DNA from: Gari tellinella
Taxonomy: Eukaryota > Mollusca > Bivalvia > Cardiida > Psammobiidae
DNA: 64,000 nucleotides
Assembly: GCA_922989275.2 (NCBI GenBank)
Contig: OV277856.1
Coordinates: forward strand, 82,913,038 to 82,977,037
Direction: 5' to 3'
Part shown: positions 1-10,081 of the stretch, piece after piece
How the letters are laid out: each line of letters starts with the position of its first letter
Position numbering within the stretch: the stretch's first letter is position 1
The notes under the pieces: model-generated
What the model saw: the letters and a program-made list of their open reading frames with translations, nothing else
Databases searched by the model: none
Told to the model about the DNA's origin: nothing
Program-made: the position numbers and the translations under genes

Positions 1-254
1 AAAGGGCCAAAGGAATAGGCTGTACTGTCTGAGCTCTCCGTGCCATAGAACATGGCATTGGCCAACATGGACATGTATAACAAACACAGGCAGCAAGACA
101 CTCTCTGACATCGCGTAAATCTGCTCTGTGGGGGCCGGGCAACAACTGAGAACCACAGGTGGCCGTCACTCAGATTCTTGGTGGCACGCTCGGAGAACAT
201 GTAGGAGAACTCTGTCATCTGTTCTTTACCAGCTACTGGGATAACACGGTCAAC
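1..254 (-). CDS. Exon: post-PLAT linker and second transmembrane helix (cut by window edge)
   Basis: Residues 909-992 plus two bases of the next codon; the exon continues beyond position 1. It starts after a TTTAG acceptor in phase 0, straight after the PLAT exon. The strongest family signature is DGHLWFSVVARPPQSRFTR (residues 938-956), matching the polycystin-1 linker between PLAT and the second helix, where a basic aromatic stretch precedes a Cys-rich hydrophobic helix. That helix is seen at about 961-978 (CCLCLLYMSMLANAMFYG). The following SSDSTAYSFGP begins the first large loop between membrane segments. I am confident of family and strand; only the 3' end of the exon is unknown. Confidence 0.93.
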
Positions 255-568
255 CTAAACACAAAATACAGATGTCACCTGCCTTGTCTGTAAAACATAT
301 ATGGTGTCCCCTACATGGATGTAAGGTAAATGCCCGTTTATACATGTGAAAATATCCGGCAAAATTTCAATAGGCTGCAGTTTGGAAACAGTGGTAGAAG
401 TTAGACAGACAAAGTATTTACTGTATGGATGAATTCAGACAACAGACAGATAGGATAAAACAGTGTATGGCCTATACAAATGGTTGTGAGGGATCAACAT
501 TGGAAAGAGTTGAGGGTAAAACATTTAACCAATTACCCCACAGCCTGCTACTAGTTTTGAAGACGGCC

Positions 569-820
569 TTAACCCATTACCCCATAGCCTGTTTCTAATA
601 TTGGAAGATACATGGGCACTTAAAGCAGGTTGAAAGTAAAAGCAGAATGTGCCTTAAGGCACATTCTGCTTTACTTTCAGCCTGCTTTAAACTATCAACT
701 GCTAGAAAAAGAAAATATTTCTTATGATATATATTAGTGGCTATATAAATTGGAACTATTTTTTAAGAGGAGGAATAAATTAGAGGCGTAAAAAGGCATA
801 TTTATGGGGTAATGGGTTAA
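569..820. mobile_element. TTAA-A MITE, complete
   Basis: TTAACCCATTACCCCATAG at the left and TATGGGGTAATGGGTTAA at the right form terminal inverted repeats with TTAA at both edges. The centre is a ~70 bp palindrome based on TTAAAGCAGG, GTAAAGCAGAATG and a CCTTAAGG loop. No coding capacity. A truncated second copy end lies just left (529-568). The rest of 255-568 holds nothing recognisable. Confidence 0.85.
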
Positions 821-984
821 GGTACATTCTGCTTTACTTTCAGCCTACTTTAAGAAGAAACTATTTCTCACGTTGCACAGTCATAAGACATTACTGTACA
901 AAATAGAACACCTTTTTTCAGTGGAGGATTTCACTAGAACTATCACTAAAAGTGATGCATACCCCAACTCCCTGTCACATGTTC

Positions 985-1310
985 TGCACAAGGTTTTTCA
1001 ATAATCAAGGTCAAGGTAACCCAAAAGTGGTATGTGACACTCTGCCATTCTAAGATATAACCACACGCCACATTTGGTAATCCTTGCTGGCATAGTAAAG
1101 AACATTTCATCCGGACAAGGTGTAGATGGTATAGTATAGGAGTTATGCTCTTGACAAGGTTTTTTGAAAATAATCAAGGTCAGAGGTCAAGGTTTAAGTG
1201 ACCTGAAAGTGGTATGCTACACTCCGTCATCTCAAGATGTATGTACACACCAGGTTTGGTAATCATAGATGATGTGGTATAGATGTCAGGCAAGCAAATT
1301 AAGCAGATGT
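985..1310. repeat. Two ~170 bp tandem units with AAGGTCA motifs
   Basis: Two diverged copies start near AAGGTTTTTCAATAATCAAGG (about 990) and AAGGTTTTTTGAAAATAATC (about 1157). Both continue with a GTGGTATG...ACACTC segment and end in a CCAGGTTTGGTAATC-like segment. This resembles the tandem cores of the pearl-like elements elsewhere in the window, but no ends are seen. Nothing else is recognisable in 831-1450. Confidence 0.55.
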
Positions 1311-1451
1311 AACATGTGACCTTGACCTAAGAAGCAGAGAACCCTCAAATGAACAACAAAGATCTACAAGCAAGTTTGCTGCAAACTACATTTGGTCAGG
1401 ACTGGTCAATCCAAACTTCAGTAATCTGTGACGGATGACTGGATGAAGTAT

Positions 1452-1710
1452 AACCCTTTCATGATTAAATTTATTGTGATGTTTTTACCCTTTCCCGACC
1501 ATGTTGTGGTTTACTCAATATTTGTTGTCTGCAGCAACTTTTCAAACATAGATTTAAGGCAGTATAACTGACATGATTTCAAAACAAGTAGCAAACTGTT
1601 TTGATCCTGTTCAGATGCCGTGTTACGCCACGGCATCTGATAAGGATCAAAACTGTTTGCAAATGCACTTTATGAAGTCATTGAGAGTGAAAGGATTACA
1701 ACAATTTGCA
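1452..1710. mobile_element. Degenerate TTAA-H-type MITE with palindrome
   Basis: AACCCTTTCATGATT at the left and GAGAGTGAAAGGATTA at the right are decayed inverted ends. The middle (1595-1663) is an imperfect palindrome with CAAACTGTTTTGATCCTG on one side and GATCAAAACTGTTTG on the other, the same core design as the copy at 19598-19815. Confidence 0.6.
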
Positions 1711-1755
1711 GTGGCATATCAAGAGTTAAAAGGAGCCACTTTGCTGTTAGATGTA

Positions 1756-2170
1756 CAGTAAAACCTCTCTATAACGACCACTTAAATACATTAACTATTT
1801 CGTGCTTAAGGTTGGTGGCTGCTTAAAGCAAGGAGATGGTAAGACAGAAAGCTCCTATAGGAGCTTTCTGTTTTATCATCACCTTGCTTTAAGCTGTCAC
1901 CTGCATTTTATAATATTTAACCCTTAGCCTGCCACTCACGACTATAGCTCCATATGCAAACAGCTTGGATCCGGATGAGACGCCAAGTAACTCGGCGTCT
2001 CATCCGGATCCAAGCTGTTTGACACTCGGACAACATTTTCAGCAATTTTGAGCAACTTTGAAGCACTTTGAAACTTGAAGCAGACGAGAAATATAGCAGA
2101 CGACAATTTATTTGGCGGGCTAAGGGTTAATAACCTTATTTTTGGTGGCCGTACTAGAGAGGTTCTACTG
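1756..2170. mobile_element. Tig1 (Tigger-like) MITE interrupted by a TTAA-C element
   Basis: CAGTAAAACCTCTCTATAACG at the left is mirrored by CGTACTAGAGAGGTTCTACTG at the right, with TA on both sides as expected for a pogo/Tigger target site. The internal palindrome carries GACAGAAAGCTCC and GGAGCTTTCTG arms. The body is split by the TTAA-C insertion at 1917-2130. Confidence 0.8.
1917..2130. mobile_element. TTAA-C (piggyBac-type) MITE nested in Tig1
   Basis: Ends TTAACCCTTAGCCTGCCACT and GGCGGGCTAAGGGTTAA show the TTAA target and CCC start typical of piggyBac-type elements. The centre is a ~66 bp palindrome with arms GCAAACAGCTTGGATCCGG and GATCCAAGCTGTTTG. Near-identical copies lie at 17512-17724, 19340-19553 and 62808-63021, so spread looks recent. 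Confidence 0.88.
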
Positions 2171-2188
2171 TACTACTTATAGCTGTAC

Positions 2189-2354
2189 CTGTCCATCGTC
2201 TTCTTCTACAGCAAACCATTTGTTAGAGATGAAGTAGTACTTCTTGTCTGTCTGTACATCTCTCACTATGATGTGATTGAGATACCAGGAGGCAGACTTG
2301 CCCTTGCCGGAGTTGTCATGCCAGATACGCAGGTAACTTAGGGCGCCCAGGGTA
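2189..2354 (-). CDS. Exon: C-terminal half of the PLAT domain
   Basis: One base completing Ser853, then residues 854-908 in frame, bounded by a TCTCACAG acceptor and a CAG|GTACAG donor. The protein reads through the PLAT core: LGALSYLRIWHDNSGKG, then SASWYLNHIIVRDVQ and KKYYFISNKWFAVEEDDG. The W-H-D-N-S-G-K-G and W-Y-L-N-H-I-I-V motifs are the conserved strands and Ca/lipid-facing loops of PLAT/LH2 beta-sandwiches in polycystins, where the domain lies on the cytoplasmic side after the first helix. The exon ends in phase 0 and joins the membrane-linker exon directly. Confidence 0.95.
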
Positions 2355-2367
2355 CTGTGAGAAAAAT

Positions 2368-2629
2368 AGGTATGCCATTAGCCCGTTACACCATAGAAGT
2401 GACTTTTAGGGTATTTAATTTACTCCTCTGCTGAAGAAAATAGTTCTAGTTCAAACCCTCATGAACAATTACCATAACAAGTATTTCTATATAGCCTAGC
2501 AGATGATAGTTTAAAGCAGGCTGAAAGTAAAGCAGAATGTGCCTTAAGGCACATTCTGGTTTACTTTCAACCTGCTTTAAGTGATCACCTATATTTAATG
2601 TTATAAACGGGTTATTGGGTAAAGGGTTG
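2368..2629. mobile_element. TTAA-A MITE, degraded ends
   Basis: Decayed left end AGCCCGTTACACCATAG and right end GGGTTATTGGGTAAAGGGTT surround a well kept palindrome (2512-2581) with TTAAAGCAGG and CCTGCTTTAAG arms. It starts 14 bases into the intron downstream of the PLAT exon's acceptor side. Confidence 0.75.
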
Positions 2630-2704
2630 ACCTTTACTCCATGGATACACCTTTTTACCTAATTGATTAGTTCCTCCATTGAGGAAAATAGTTCAATTTG
2701 TGGC

Positions 2705-2957
2705 TTAACCCTTTGAACCCTAGTCCCGCATATAGGCGTCCTTTTCAAACAGTGTACTTGTGAATAGTACACTTGTCCTGTGCAAACAGTGAAGACCCAG
2801 ATCAGAGGGCTCCAAAAGGAGCCCTCTGATCAGGGTCTTCACTGTTTGTCATAATGCCAAACATTGACAAAAACAACCCTTAAAAGTCAGAAATGGACTA
2901 GACTAAAATGGAAACAGGGATTGTCCATTTAAAGTTTTAGGGAGGAATTTTAGTTAA
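2705..2957. mobile_element. TTAA-B MITE
   Basis: Starts TTAACCCTTTGAACCCTAG and ends near GGGAGGAATTTTAGTTAA. It carries a palindrome with GCAAACAGTGAAGACCC and GGTCTTCACTGTTTG arms around AGAGGGCTCC / GGAGCCCTCT. It also has its hallmark GTACACTTGT...GTGTAC sub-repeat and GGACTAGACTAAAATGG. An A-type hairpin (2954-3023) follows directly, suggesting nested or abutting insertions. Confidence 0.8.
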
Positions 2958-3023
2958 AGCAGGCTGACAGTAAAGCAGAATGCACTTTATGGCACATTCT
3001 GCTTTACTTTCAACCTGCTGTAA

Positions 3024-3785
3024 GTTGAAGTAGTAAACTGTCTATAGGACACATAGAACTCTACAACTTGAAGTTGCGGTCATATTCGCATAGCGATGGA
3101 CGAACAACAACAGGACACATGTACTCTTCACAGGTTCACTGTTTGCTAATGACACTAAGTATACTTGTCACACTGGGTGAATGAGTCAAGCCATAAAACT
3201 CTTCTTTGTGTAATGTGGTGTTTAATCAAGATCCAAATATTTCCTATATCAAAATTAAATAAATACTAAGAATTTTAATTTTATGAAGAAAAAAAAAGCA
3301 GGCAGCAATTTGTAAGCAGAATGCTGATGATAATACGACAGTGAATGAGTAATATGCAACTATCTGCTAGGATACAGGAATTATTTCTTATGAAAAGGAA
3401 ATCATAGGTGAATCAGAGGCATAAGGAAATATTAACTAAGCATACGAGAATCAGAGGCATACCAGAATCAGAGGCATAAGGGAATTATAAAAGAGGTATA
3501 TGGGAGTCAGAGGCATAATTTCTACCAACAAAACCCCTGACAACAAGGTGTATTTGTGAACCCCTCCCCCAAATATTACCATGACCTTGACCTTTGTCTA
3601 AAATAAACCACATTGTTCTGGGCTCAAGAAGGAATACACATGCCGAAATATAAAACTTATGGCCAATTTCAAAGTTGTGGATAGACAGACAAACCAATAA
3701 TATTTAATACAGATAGACAGACCAACAACAGTATCAGATCTTCGATCTACGAGGCATAGCTAACTTTGCATTACACAGTTTGTAC
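3024..3785. repeat. Intron with remnants only
   Basis: Position 3095-3200 is an inverted one-arm remnant of TTAA-B (GTACTCTTCACAGG, ACTGTTTGC, GGGTGAATGAG). Position 3530-3720 has a pearl-like tail (ATGACCTTGACCTTTG, TGGCCAATTTCAAAG, ATAGACAGACAAACC). The part between (3200-3500) is AT-rich with GAATCAGAGGCATA repeated about four times and no gene. Confidence 0.5.
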
Positions 3786-3901
3786 CTTTCTACGGCCATA
3801 AGGAAGCCATCAGTATTTCCTCTCTGAAATATTTTACGTTTTTTGTCAGTAAATGTCCTCACATCTGTTTCGTCTTCCTCTCCGGACAGAATGAAATGAA
3901 C
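3786..3901 (-). CDS. Exon: middle of the PLAT domain
   Basis: Residues 815-852 plus two bases of Ser853. The translation VHFILSGEEDETDVRTFTDK continues the PLAT strand begun in the previous exon, with the conserved L-x-G-E and the R-x-F basic segment (KKRKIFQRGNTDGFLMAVE) seen in polycystin PLAT domains. Acceptor TTCATTTCAG and donor AAG|GTACAA. The acceptor side abuts a four-copy 40 bp tandem repeat that contains the exon's own first bases (see 3904-4075), so the 3' splice site sits in duplicated sequence. Confidence 0.94.
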
Positions 3902-3903
3902 CT

Positions 3904-4075
3904 GAAATGAACATTAACCCATTAACCCATAGAATGTTTCTAGTTTTGAATGAAATGAACATTAACCCATAGAATGTTTCTAGTTTTGAATGAAATGAAC
4001 ATTAACCCATAGAATGTTTCTAGTTTTGAATGAAATGAATATTAACCCATAGAATGGTTCTAGTTTTGAAAACAG
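3904..4075. repeat. 40 bp x 4 tandem repeat at an exon edge
   Basis: The unit is TGAAATGAACATTAACCCAT followed by AGAATGTTTCTAGTTTTGAA, four times in a row. The first ten bases are shared with the adjoining exon edge; the rest matches the end of a TTAA-A element (TTAACCCAT, TTTCTAGTTTTGAA). The array therefore looks like a tandem amplification spanning an exon/MITE junction. Confidence 0.85.
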
Positions 4076-4083
4076 GTAACTTT

Positions 4084-4334
4084 TTAACCCTTTCCCCCAT
4101 AGAAGCGCCTTTTAGCGAATATGATTTATTCCTCCACTGAAGAAAATAGTTTCAATTTAATCAGTCATGAATATATATTATAGGGATTATTTTTATATAT
4201 TCAAGCACATAATAGTTTAAAGCAGGCTGAAAGTAAAGCAGAATGCGCCTTAAGATGCATTCAGCTTTACTTTTACCCTGCTTTAAGTAGTCACCTATCT
4301 TTAATACTAGAAATAGGCTATCAAGTAAAGGTTT
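4084..4334. mobile_element. TTAA-A MITE
   Basis: Left end TTAACCCTTTCCCCCATAG; right end AGGCTATCAAGTAAAGG. Palindrome arms run 4213-4289. A second A-type copy follows immediately (4330-4533) and ends ATTTATGGGGTAATGGGTTAA. Confidence 0.75.
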
Positions 4335-4533
4335 AAGCAGGTTGAAAGTAAAGCAGAATGCGCCTTAGGACGCATTCTGCTTTACTTTCAGTCTGCTTTA
4401 AGCTATCATTTGATAGAATACAGAAAATATTTCATTTGCTACATATTCCTGACTGTATAAATTGGAATTATTACCTTCAGTTGAGGAATAAATTAAAGTT
4501 GTAAAAAGACATATTTATGGGGTAATGGGTTAA
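4330..4533. mobile_element. Second TTAA-A MITE, abutting
   Basis: Begins inside the hairpin arm (TTAAGCAGGTTGAAAG) and ends with the intact right TIR. It probably records insertion of one copy beside or into another, followed by loss of the left end. Confidence 0.65.
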
Positions 4534-4564
4534 GTAGATACTGAAACACTAATAAGGCGAGTAT

Positions 4565-5393
4565 AGTAAAACCTCTCTAATACAATGACTAAAAGAAGAC
4601 TAGTTGTATATTATGCAGTCACCTGCCTTAGACACACAATAACTAAAATGAATAAGTGGTTGTTAAAGAGAAGTTTTACTGACTATATCAAAAGCTGAAA
4701 CCTTTCTGACTCCACCAAACCCTATATGACTATCTTCAAACACTCATTGCTTTGTGACGGTTCCAATTAGCGATCACAACATAGGGTTCCGTGGTGGCAA
4801 AAATAAGATAAGGCTAGAAATTAATGGTTTACAGTCATGCTCTTGACTGTCGTGATCCCTAGATTGAAATTCAGCAGGGGAGACATTGTTCCTCCCTCAG
4901 TAAATGTGTTTGTGCTAAAGCAATTACAGGGCTGCCACTTCTCGGGATGATAGAAAGGCATATCTATGAAGTAATTGGACAACAAGTATACAGGATAACC
5001 TATGAAATATGGAAATTCCTGACAGCTGAAAGTCTCAGAAAAACAAACATAATTATGCTTTTTGGTCCCCAAATATTTATTTTAGTTGCATGATCATCAA
5101 TTATTCATCAAAGACTAATAAGGAGTTCTCAAAATAGGTGGCTATTTCATACTGGACAACAGAAATGCAGAAAGCTTCTAAAGGAGCTTTCTGCATTTCT
5201 GTTGTCCTGCATTACACTAATACCTGTTATAAAATATTGCTAATTCAACATCTTTTAAATGGCTGTTAACCCTTAATCTTAACTGGGGAAAAAACCCTAT
5301 TTTTAAATTTGTTACATTTGTATCTGGTTAGGACCAGCTGGGTTTTCAGTGGTTTATTACATGTATACATTTTTTAATTATACACGAATGTAC
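4565..5393. repeat. Tig1 remnant, hairpin, otherwise unremarkable intron
   Basis: Position 4565-4683 is a decayed Tig1 (AGTAAAACCTCTCTAATAC ... AAGAGAAGTTTTACT). Position 5155-5208 is a palindrome with GGACAACAGAAATGCAGAAAG and its complement around a CTAAAGG loop, related to the Tig1 core. I see nothing gene-like in 4690-5130 or 5220-5393. Confidence 0.5.
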
Positions 5394-5495
5394 CTTTGAT
5401 TCCGTGCCGGCATTTCTTCTCAATCCAGTGTTCACCATGATTTCGTAGTAATACCTGTCCTGAGGAACATTGTCAAGAAGTGGGGCAAGTCCCAT
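5394..5495 (-). CDS. Exon: TM1-PLAT linker and start of PLAT
   Basis: 34 codons, residues 781-814, phase 0 at both ends; acceptor TGTCTTCAG and donor AAAG|GTACATT. It reads PLLDNVPQDRYYYEIMVNTG, then LRRNAGTESK. The aromatic run YYYE followed by I-x-V-x-T-G is the first strand of the PLAT domain in polycystin-1-like proteins, and the L-D-N segment before it is the short cytosolic link from the first transmembrane helix. It joins without frame change to the TM1 exon (10082-10309) and the next PLAT exon. Confidence 0.95.
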
Positions 5496-5989
5496 CTGAA
5501 GACAAACAGTTCATTAGAAGAATAACATGTTTTGTCCCTAACAAAAAGCAGCAGCAACATTAGAGCAGAGACATACAGAGAGGGATTCCCAGGTACGGTG
5601 AATCTCTCTAACGAGACCGTTGAGCGAGATTTGACCGGGTAAACGCGAGAACAGATGCTCAAGATAAGCGTCAGTGGATACGACGCAGCGCTTACTTAAA
5701 ATCGATATCCAAGCGTCTGGACCGACCTCGATTACCTGGATGAATCGCATGTCAAGCGTCTACGGAAATCATTTATCCGAGTGACAGACGATAGAGATTT
5801 CGGGTTGGATACAAAAAGTAATAACTGCCTATGATTTCCATATGCAATTAGTACAGTGATTTTTCATACCTTTATATGATTCCTCGACTACAGACAATTC
5901 TTCCACTTTATAGTCTTGAAAAGTACCATAAGAAATTGTGTCTTAATCTTAGTAGATCTAAATTGTAGATTAAAGCAGATTTTTTTTTT

Positions 5990-6510
5990 GAATTCGGTTG
6001 CTTCTCAATATCGCATTTGGATCCAAACTGTTGCTGAACTCTTAGCACGGTCAGCTTTGATTCCGATCTGGGTTCTAACTGTTTGTCAGTCATTCTTATG
6101 AGTCAATGTTTCTTTCCAAAGAACTTTTCAATACATTAAAATATATCGTTTGGATCTTAATCAATCACAGAGTTTCTCAATATCTCATTTGGATCCAAAC
6201 TGTTGCTGACCTTTAAGTACAGTCAGTTTTGATTCCGATCTGGGTCCTAACTGTAAATGCCAGTCTCTCGTATGGATCAAAGTTTCTTCAATGAGCTTTT
6301 CAATACATTAAAACCGTAGTTTGGATCTTTCAATCACAGAGTTTCTCAATATCTCAGTTGGATCCAAACTGTTGCTGAACTTTTTGCACAGTCATTGACA
6401 TGACAAATGTGGATTATCAATTTATCATCTAGCATTTAGACTCGCAATGTCTGATTAAGATCCAAACTGTTTTATTGTCTGCTGAACAAAGTATTTAATA
6501 TTCTGATCTG
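5990..6510. repeat. ~171 bp tandem repeat, three units
   Basis: Copies begin near CTTCTCAATATCGCATTTGG (6001), TTTCTCAATATCTCATTTGG (~6172) and TTTCTCAATATCTCAGTTGG (~6343). Each contains ATCCAAACTGTTGCTGA and the first two contain GATTCCGATCTGGGT. This is one arm of the CAAACAG/GATC hairpin design, tandemly repeated without its partner arm. Confidence 0.75.
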
Positions 6511-6918
6511 GGTCAAAACTGGACACTCTAGATAACGTGACCCGAGTGTTCATTTATTGTATTAATGTCGTTTTTTATTTATCGTTTTATATCTTGAGCT
6601 AATATAAAGATCTATAAAAATCATAATCGAAACTGATTCAGAATATATTTCGGCAGGCAGCTTTGATCTAGATCTAATTTCATGCTGACATTCATCATCA
6701 ACCACTAATCAATTAAGCTGCCACCCAAATTGTACACTATGAACCGGAAATGTTTAAACACAACCCCTTTTCTGCCTAAGACCCCCTCTGTGAAGAAGCT
6801 TGAGGCCTGCAGGGCATAAAGATCCATATTACGTAATCTAATTAGCCGCACTTGTCAAACAGGGTTGTGATTTCAAACACAGGCTAGCTACTTAAATATG
6901 CCATTACACGCCATGAGC

Positions 6919-7144
6919 CTTTAACCCTTTACCCCATAGCCTGTTTCTACTTCTGAAAAAATGTGACCACTTAAGACAGGTTGAAAGTACTTTCAGCCTG
7001 CTTTAAGCTTTTATCTGCTAAAATACAGAAAGTATTTCATATGATTTTTATTTGTGACAGTATAATATTGAAACTCATTTCTTCAGTATATGAAGGAATT
7101 AAGTAAAGGCGTTAAAAGGCGTATTTATGGGGGAAAGGGTTAAA
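6919..7144. mobile_element. TTAA-A MITE with shortened hairpin
   Basis: TTAACCCTTTACCCCATAGC and TTATGGGGGAAAGGGTTAA ends are intact, but the central palindrome is cut down to about CAGGTTGAAAGTACTTTCAGCCTG. The inner part, including the AGCAGAATG arms and loop, is missing. Confidence 0.8.
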
Positions 7145-7990
7145 TCGAAACAAAAAGCCAAGATCTAAAAATAAAAAAAGAAGAAGATTAGACACTTCTA
7201 GCTCTTAGTGGTTTTGTATAGATCTAGATCTACGCTACGTGTACGCTGCTTAAAGTCTAGAGTCTACCATAAAACTCGAATTTAAATCTTAAATTAAAAT
7301 TCATTTAGGCATATCTAAAAGTTGTTTTAATTTTATTTTTTCGACAGAAATGACAAGTGTAAAGCTACACCTAGAAATTAAACGATAAAACTAGATCCAA
7401 CTAAAATCGGTTTTGGACTAAAGTAAGATCGCTCTATCAGATCGGGATCTAGAGAATCGCGATGATTAAATTAAGAAAGAAAAACGATCTAGATCTATCC
7501 GTACAATATGTAGATCTAGTGATGTTTAATTTTTTTTTTCATTTAGAATTTCTGTAACGTTGAATTCTTAAATCGAGACGAACCAGGTAGAAAATGCTGA
7601 TTTGTAAACGAGTTGGTAGATCTAAGCCAGTTCAATATTTAGGTCTAGATCAGCACAATATCGCTCTGATTATCAGATTATTTTTATCGTAGATCTAGAT
7701 CTATAATAATTATATATATATATAATCATCATACCCGATGATTAAATCAAGGTATTGTGGATGTCGCCATAACAAACTTATGTATAGAATTTGGAAATAA
7801 TTATCACTGCTTCTTTATTATTTTCCGCAGTTATTAAACACTACCACAGTTCTTAAAAGACGCGTCATTTTCGAGTTTTGACAGTTAGAAGTAAGAATAA
7901 TCTGAACAAAGTCCAATCATCACTTAACTGGGTACGACGTACACTCGTTAATTATTGTTTGGTAAATGCCGACTAAATAAAAGAAACAGT
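7145..7990. repeat. AT-rich region rich in AGATCT words
   Basis: Low-complexity interior of the 3.9 kb element. AGATCTAGATCT and related words recur (7196-7230, 7490-7520, 7690-7702), with a TATATATATATATA tract near 7712. No coding or RNA gene is seen. Confidence 0.5.
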
Positions 7991-8019
7991 TTGCACGAAG
8001 GTGTAAATGAACCCATCTC

Positions 8020-8890
8020 TTTATTTTCGGCGCTCCAGTGGGTGGTCTCATTAAAATTAAAATTTGTAGCAGAATGCTTAGGCCACAACTTGAAATAAGT
8101 CCGAGCTACATTGAAAATGATTTCTTATCAAATTTTAAAAGCTCAAATTGAAGTTTTAAGCCTTTACGGCAGGGCGCCTGTTCAATCTTTTTATATCCAG
8201 CTACATCAGATGGTCTCATTAATATTCAATTTCTAGCAAAATGCATTGACATATGAACATGGAAATTTAACCAACACTAAAACTAAGTCTGGGCTACGTG
8301 AAAAACAACTTTTTTTGTAATATTTGAAAGCGCAAACCAAAGTTTTAAGCGTAGCAAGGCTAAGTTTCATCTCTTTTTATTCGGCGCTCCAGTGGGTGGT
8401 CTCTTAAAAATTAAAAATTGTAACAGAATGCATCGACATATGGACATGAAAATTAGGCAACAACTTGAAATAAGTCCAAGCTACATTGAAAACTCATTTT
8501 TATGAAATTTTAAAAGCTCAAACTGTAGTTTAAAGCCTTTACGGCAAGGCGTCTGTTTCATCTTTTTATATCCATCTTCAGCAGATGGTCTCATTAAAAG
8601 TGAAATTTGTAGCAGAATGCATTGACATATGAACATGAAAATTTAACCAACAATAAAACTAAGCCTGGGCTACGTGAAAAACAACTTTTTTTGTAATATT
8701 TGAAAGTGCAAACCAATGTTTTAAGCGTAGCAAGGCTCAGTTTCATCTCTTTATATTCGGCACTCCTGTGGGTGGTCTTTTTAAAATTAAATTTTGTAGC
8801 AGAATGCATCGACATATGAACAAGAAAATAAGGCCACGACTTAACTAAGACTCAGCTACATGGAAATTTAATTCTTATTAACATTTGAAA
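8020..8890. repeat. Tandem repeat, five ~170-190 bp half-units
   Basis: The words GGTGGTCTC or GATGGTCTC occur near 8041, 8209, 8394, 8584 and 8771, each followed by ATTAAA...GCAGAATGC and preceded by a ...CTTTTTAT... lead. Odd and even units differ (GGCGCTCCAGTGG versus CATCAGATGG), so the true period is a dimer of about 360-375 bp. Non-coding. Confidence 0.8.
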
Positions 8891-9509
8891 CCTGACTCTG
8901 AAGATCCATGCATTTACGGCTAGCCATTTTGGCTTATACCGCTGGTACGCGAGTCGCCATTTTCCACATCATTTTTTTCTGCTAATTTATTCATCATTTT
9001 TTCACTTTAATGACGCAACACATTGTCAATTACATAAAATAATTATATAAAAGATTTCAGATAATCGTAAATGAAAAAAATGCCGCGTTCACGCCGTCGA
9101 GAAGCAAGTTTTTCATAAACAAGTTAAAAAAATAAATAAAAAGCAACACCGAGTAGTCATCGATTTCACAGCAAAAACACGGGAAATAGCTTCTGTTTAA
9201 TCCACAACTCATATTTATTGAGTTTAATATGAATACAATCACAAAATATCGTATTAAAACGTTATAAAGAGAAAATCTGAAACACAACTGATCACTATGC
9301 GGTTGTTTTTTCAATATGGCGGCGTAGTTAAATAAGCTCGGGTGAAGGCAAAAGTCACGTGACTGCCTCAAACTACGTCACTTCCTTTCAACGGACACCT
9401 GTTACAAAGAGAAAGAAGGAAAAATCCCGACCTGGGAATCCCTCTCTGTATGTCTCTGATTAGAGTTTGTAATATCATACGGTCAAGACTGTATCAACCC
9501 TTTACTCCA

Positions 9510-9678
9510 TTAACTCTTTGAACCCTAGCCACACCGATAAGGAGCCCTCTGGTCAGGGTCTACACTGTTTGTCATTTTGACATATATTGTAAAAATCAGC
9601 CCTAAAATGTCAGAAATGGACTAGACAAAATTGAAAAGTAGAATTGTCCATATGAGGTTTCAGGGAGGAAAGGGTTAA
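9510..9678. mobile_element. TTAA-B MITE lacking the left palindrome arm
   Basis: TTAACTCTTTGAACCCTAG start and GGAGGAAAGGGTTAA end are intact. Only the right arm (GGAGCCCTCTGG to CTACACTGTTTG) remains, as in the copy at 57410-57625. Confidence 0.8.
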
Positions 9679-9719
9679 ACCTTTATAATTTCTAGATTTG
9701 CAGATAGGCCCTGGTTCAT

Positions 9720-10081
9720 TTAACCCAATATGCTGAATTGTCATCTGCTTGAAATGTGTTGTCTGCGAAACATCATAATCACAATTGAAGCTATCTACAC
9801 TGACGAAAACTTAAATATGAGTGCTTAACAGTTTGGATCCAGGTAAAACGCTGTGCTATGCAGCGTCTAATCTGGATTCATTTAACTTTGCAAAATCTTG
9901 CAAGGTAAAGCAGAATGAAAGTAAAGCAGATTTAAGGTGCATTCTGCCTTACTTTCTACCTGATTTAAGTGGTCTCCTGTCTTCAAAACGAAGATACAGG
10001 CTTGATGCAGCAACGGTTTAAGAGAGGAAAAGTTGTGATGACCAAAAACAGGCTCGGAAACCAATTAGATTAAACACCTAC
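9720..10081. repeat. Mixed MITE fragments
   Basis: A CAGTTTGGATCCAGG / GCAGCGTCTAATCTGGATTC partial palindrome (9828-9872) is followed by an A-type hairpin fragment (9898-9970, GTAAAGCAGA ... TCTGCCTTAC). No intact ends and no gene. Confidence 0.45.

Larger units (their letters stand above)
5559..9465. mobile_element. 3.9 kb TIR element with 7 bp target-site duplication
   Basis: Left end CAGAGACATACAGAGAGGG (from 5566) is repeated in exact inverse at the right end (to 9458). The perfect match runs 29 bases, through ATTCCCAGGT. ATTAGAG flanks both sides (5559-5565, 9459-9465) as a direct repeat. No transposase-like frame is visible inside; the content is tandem repeats, AT-rich sequence with many AGATCTAGATCT words, and a TTAA-A MITE. 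It looks like a large non-autonomous DNA transposon. The superfamily is uncertain: CAGAG ends recall hAT, but that group makes 8 bp duplications. Confidence 0.8.

Noticed and set aside
9057..9371. 104-codon minus-strand frame within the 3.9 kb element
   Set aside because: AT-rich, no domain-like pattern, no conserved transposase residues.
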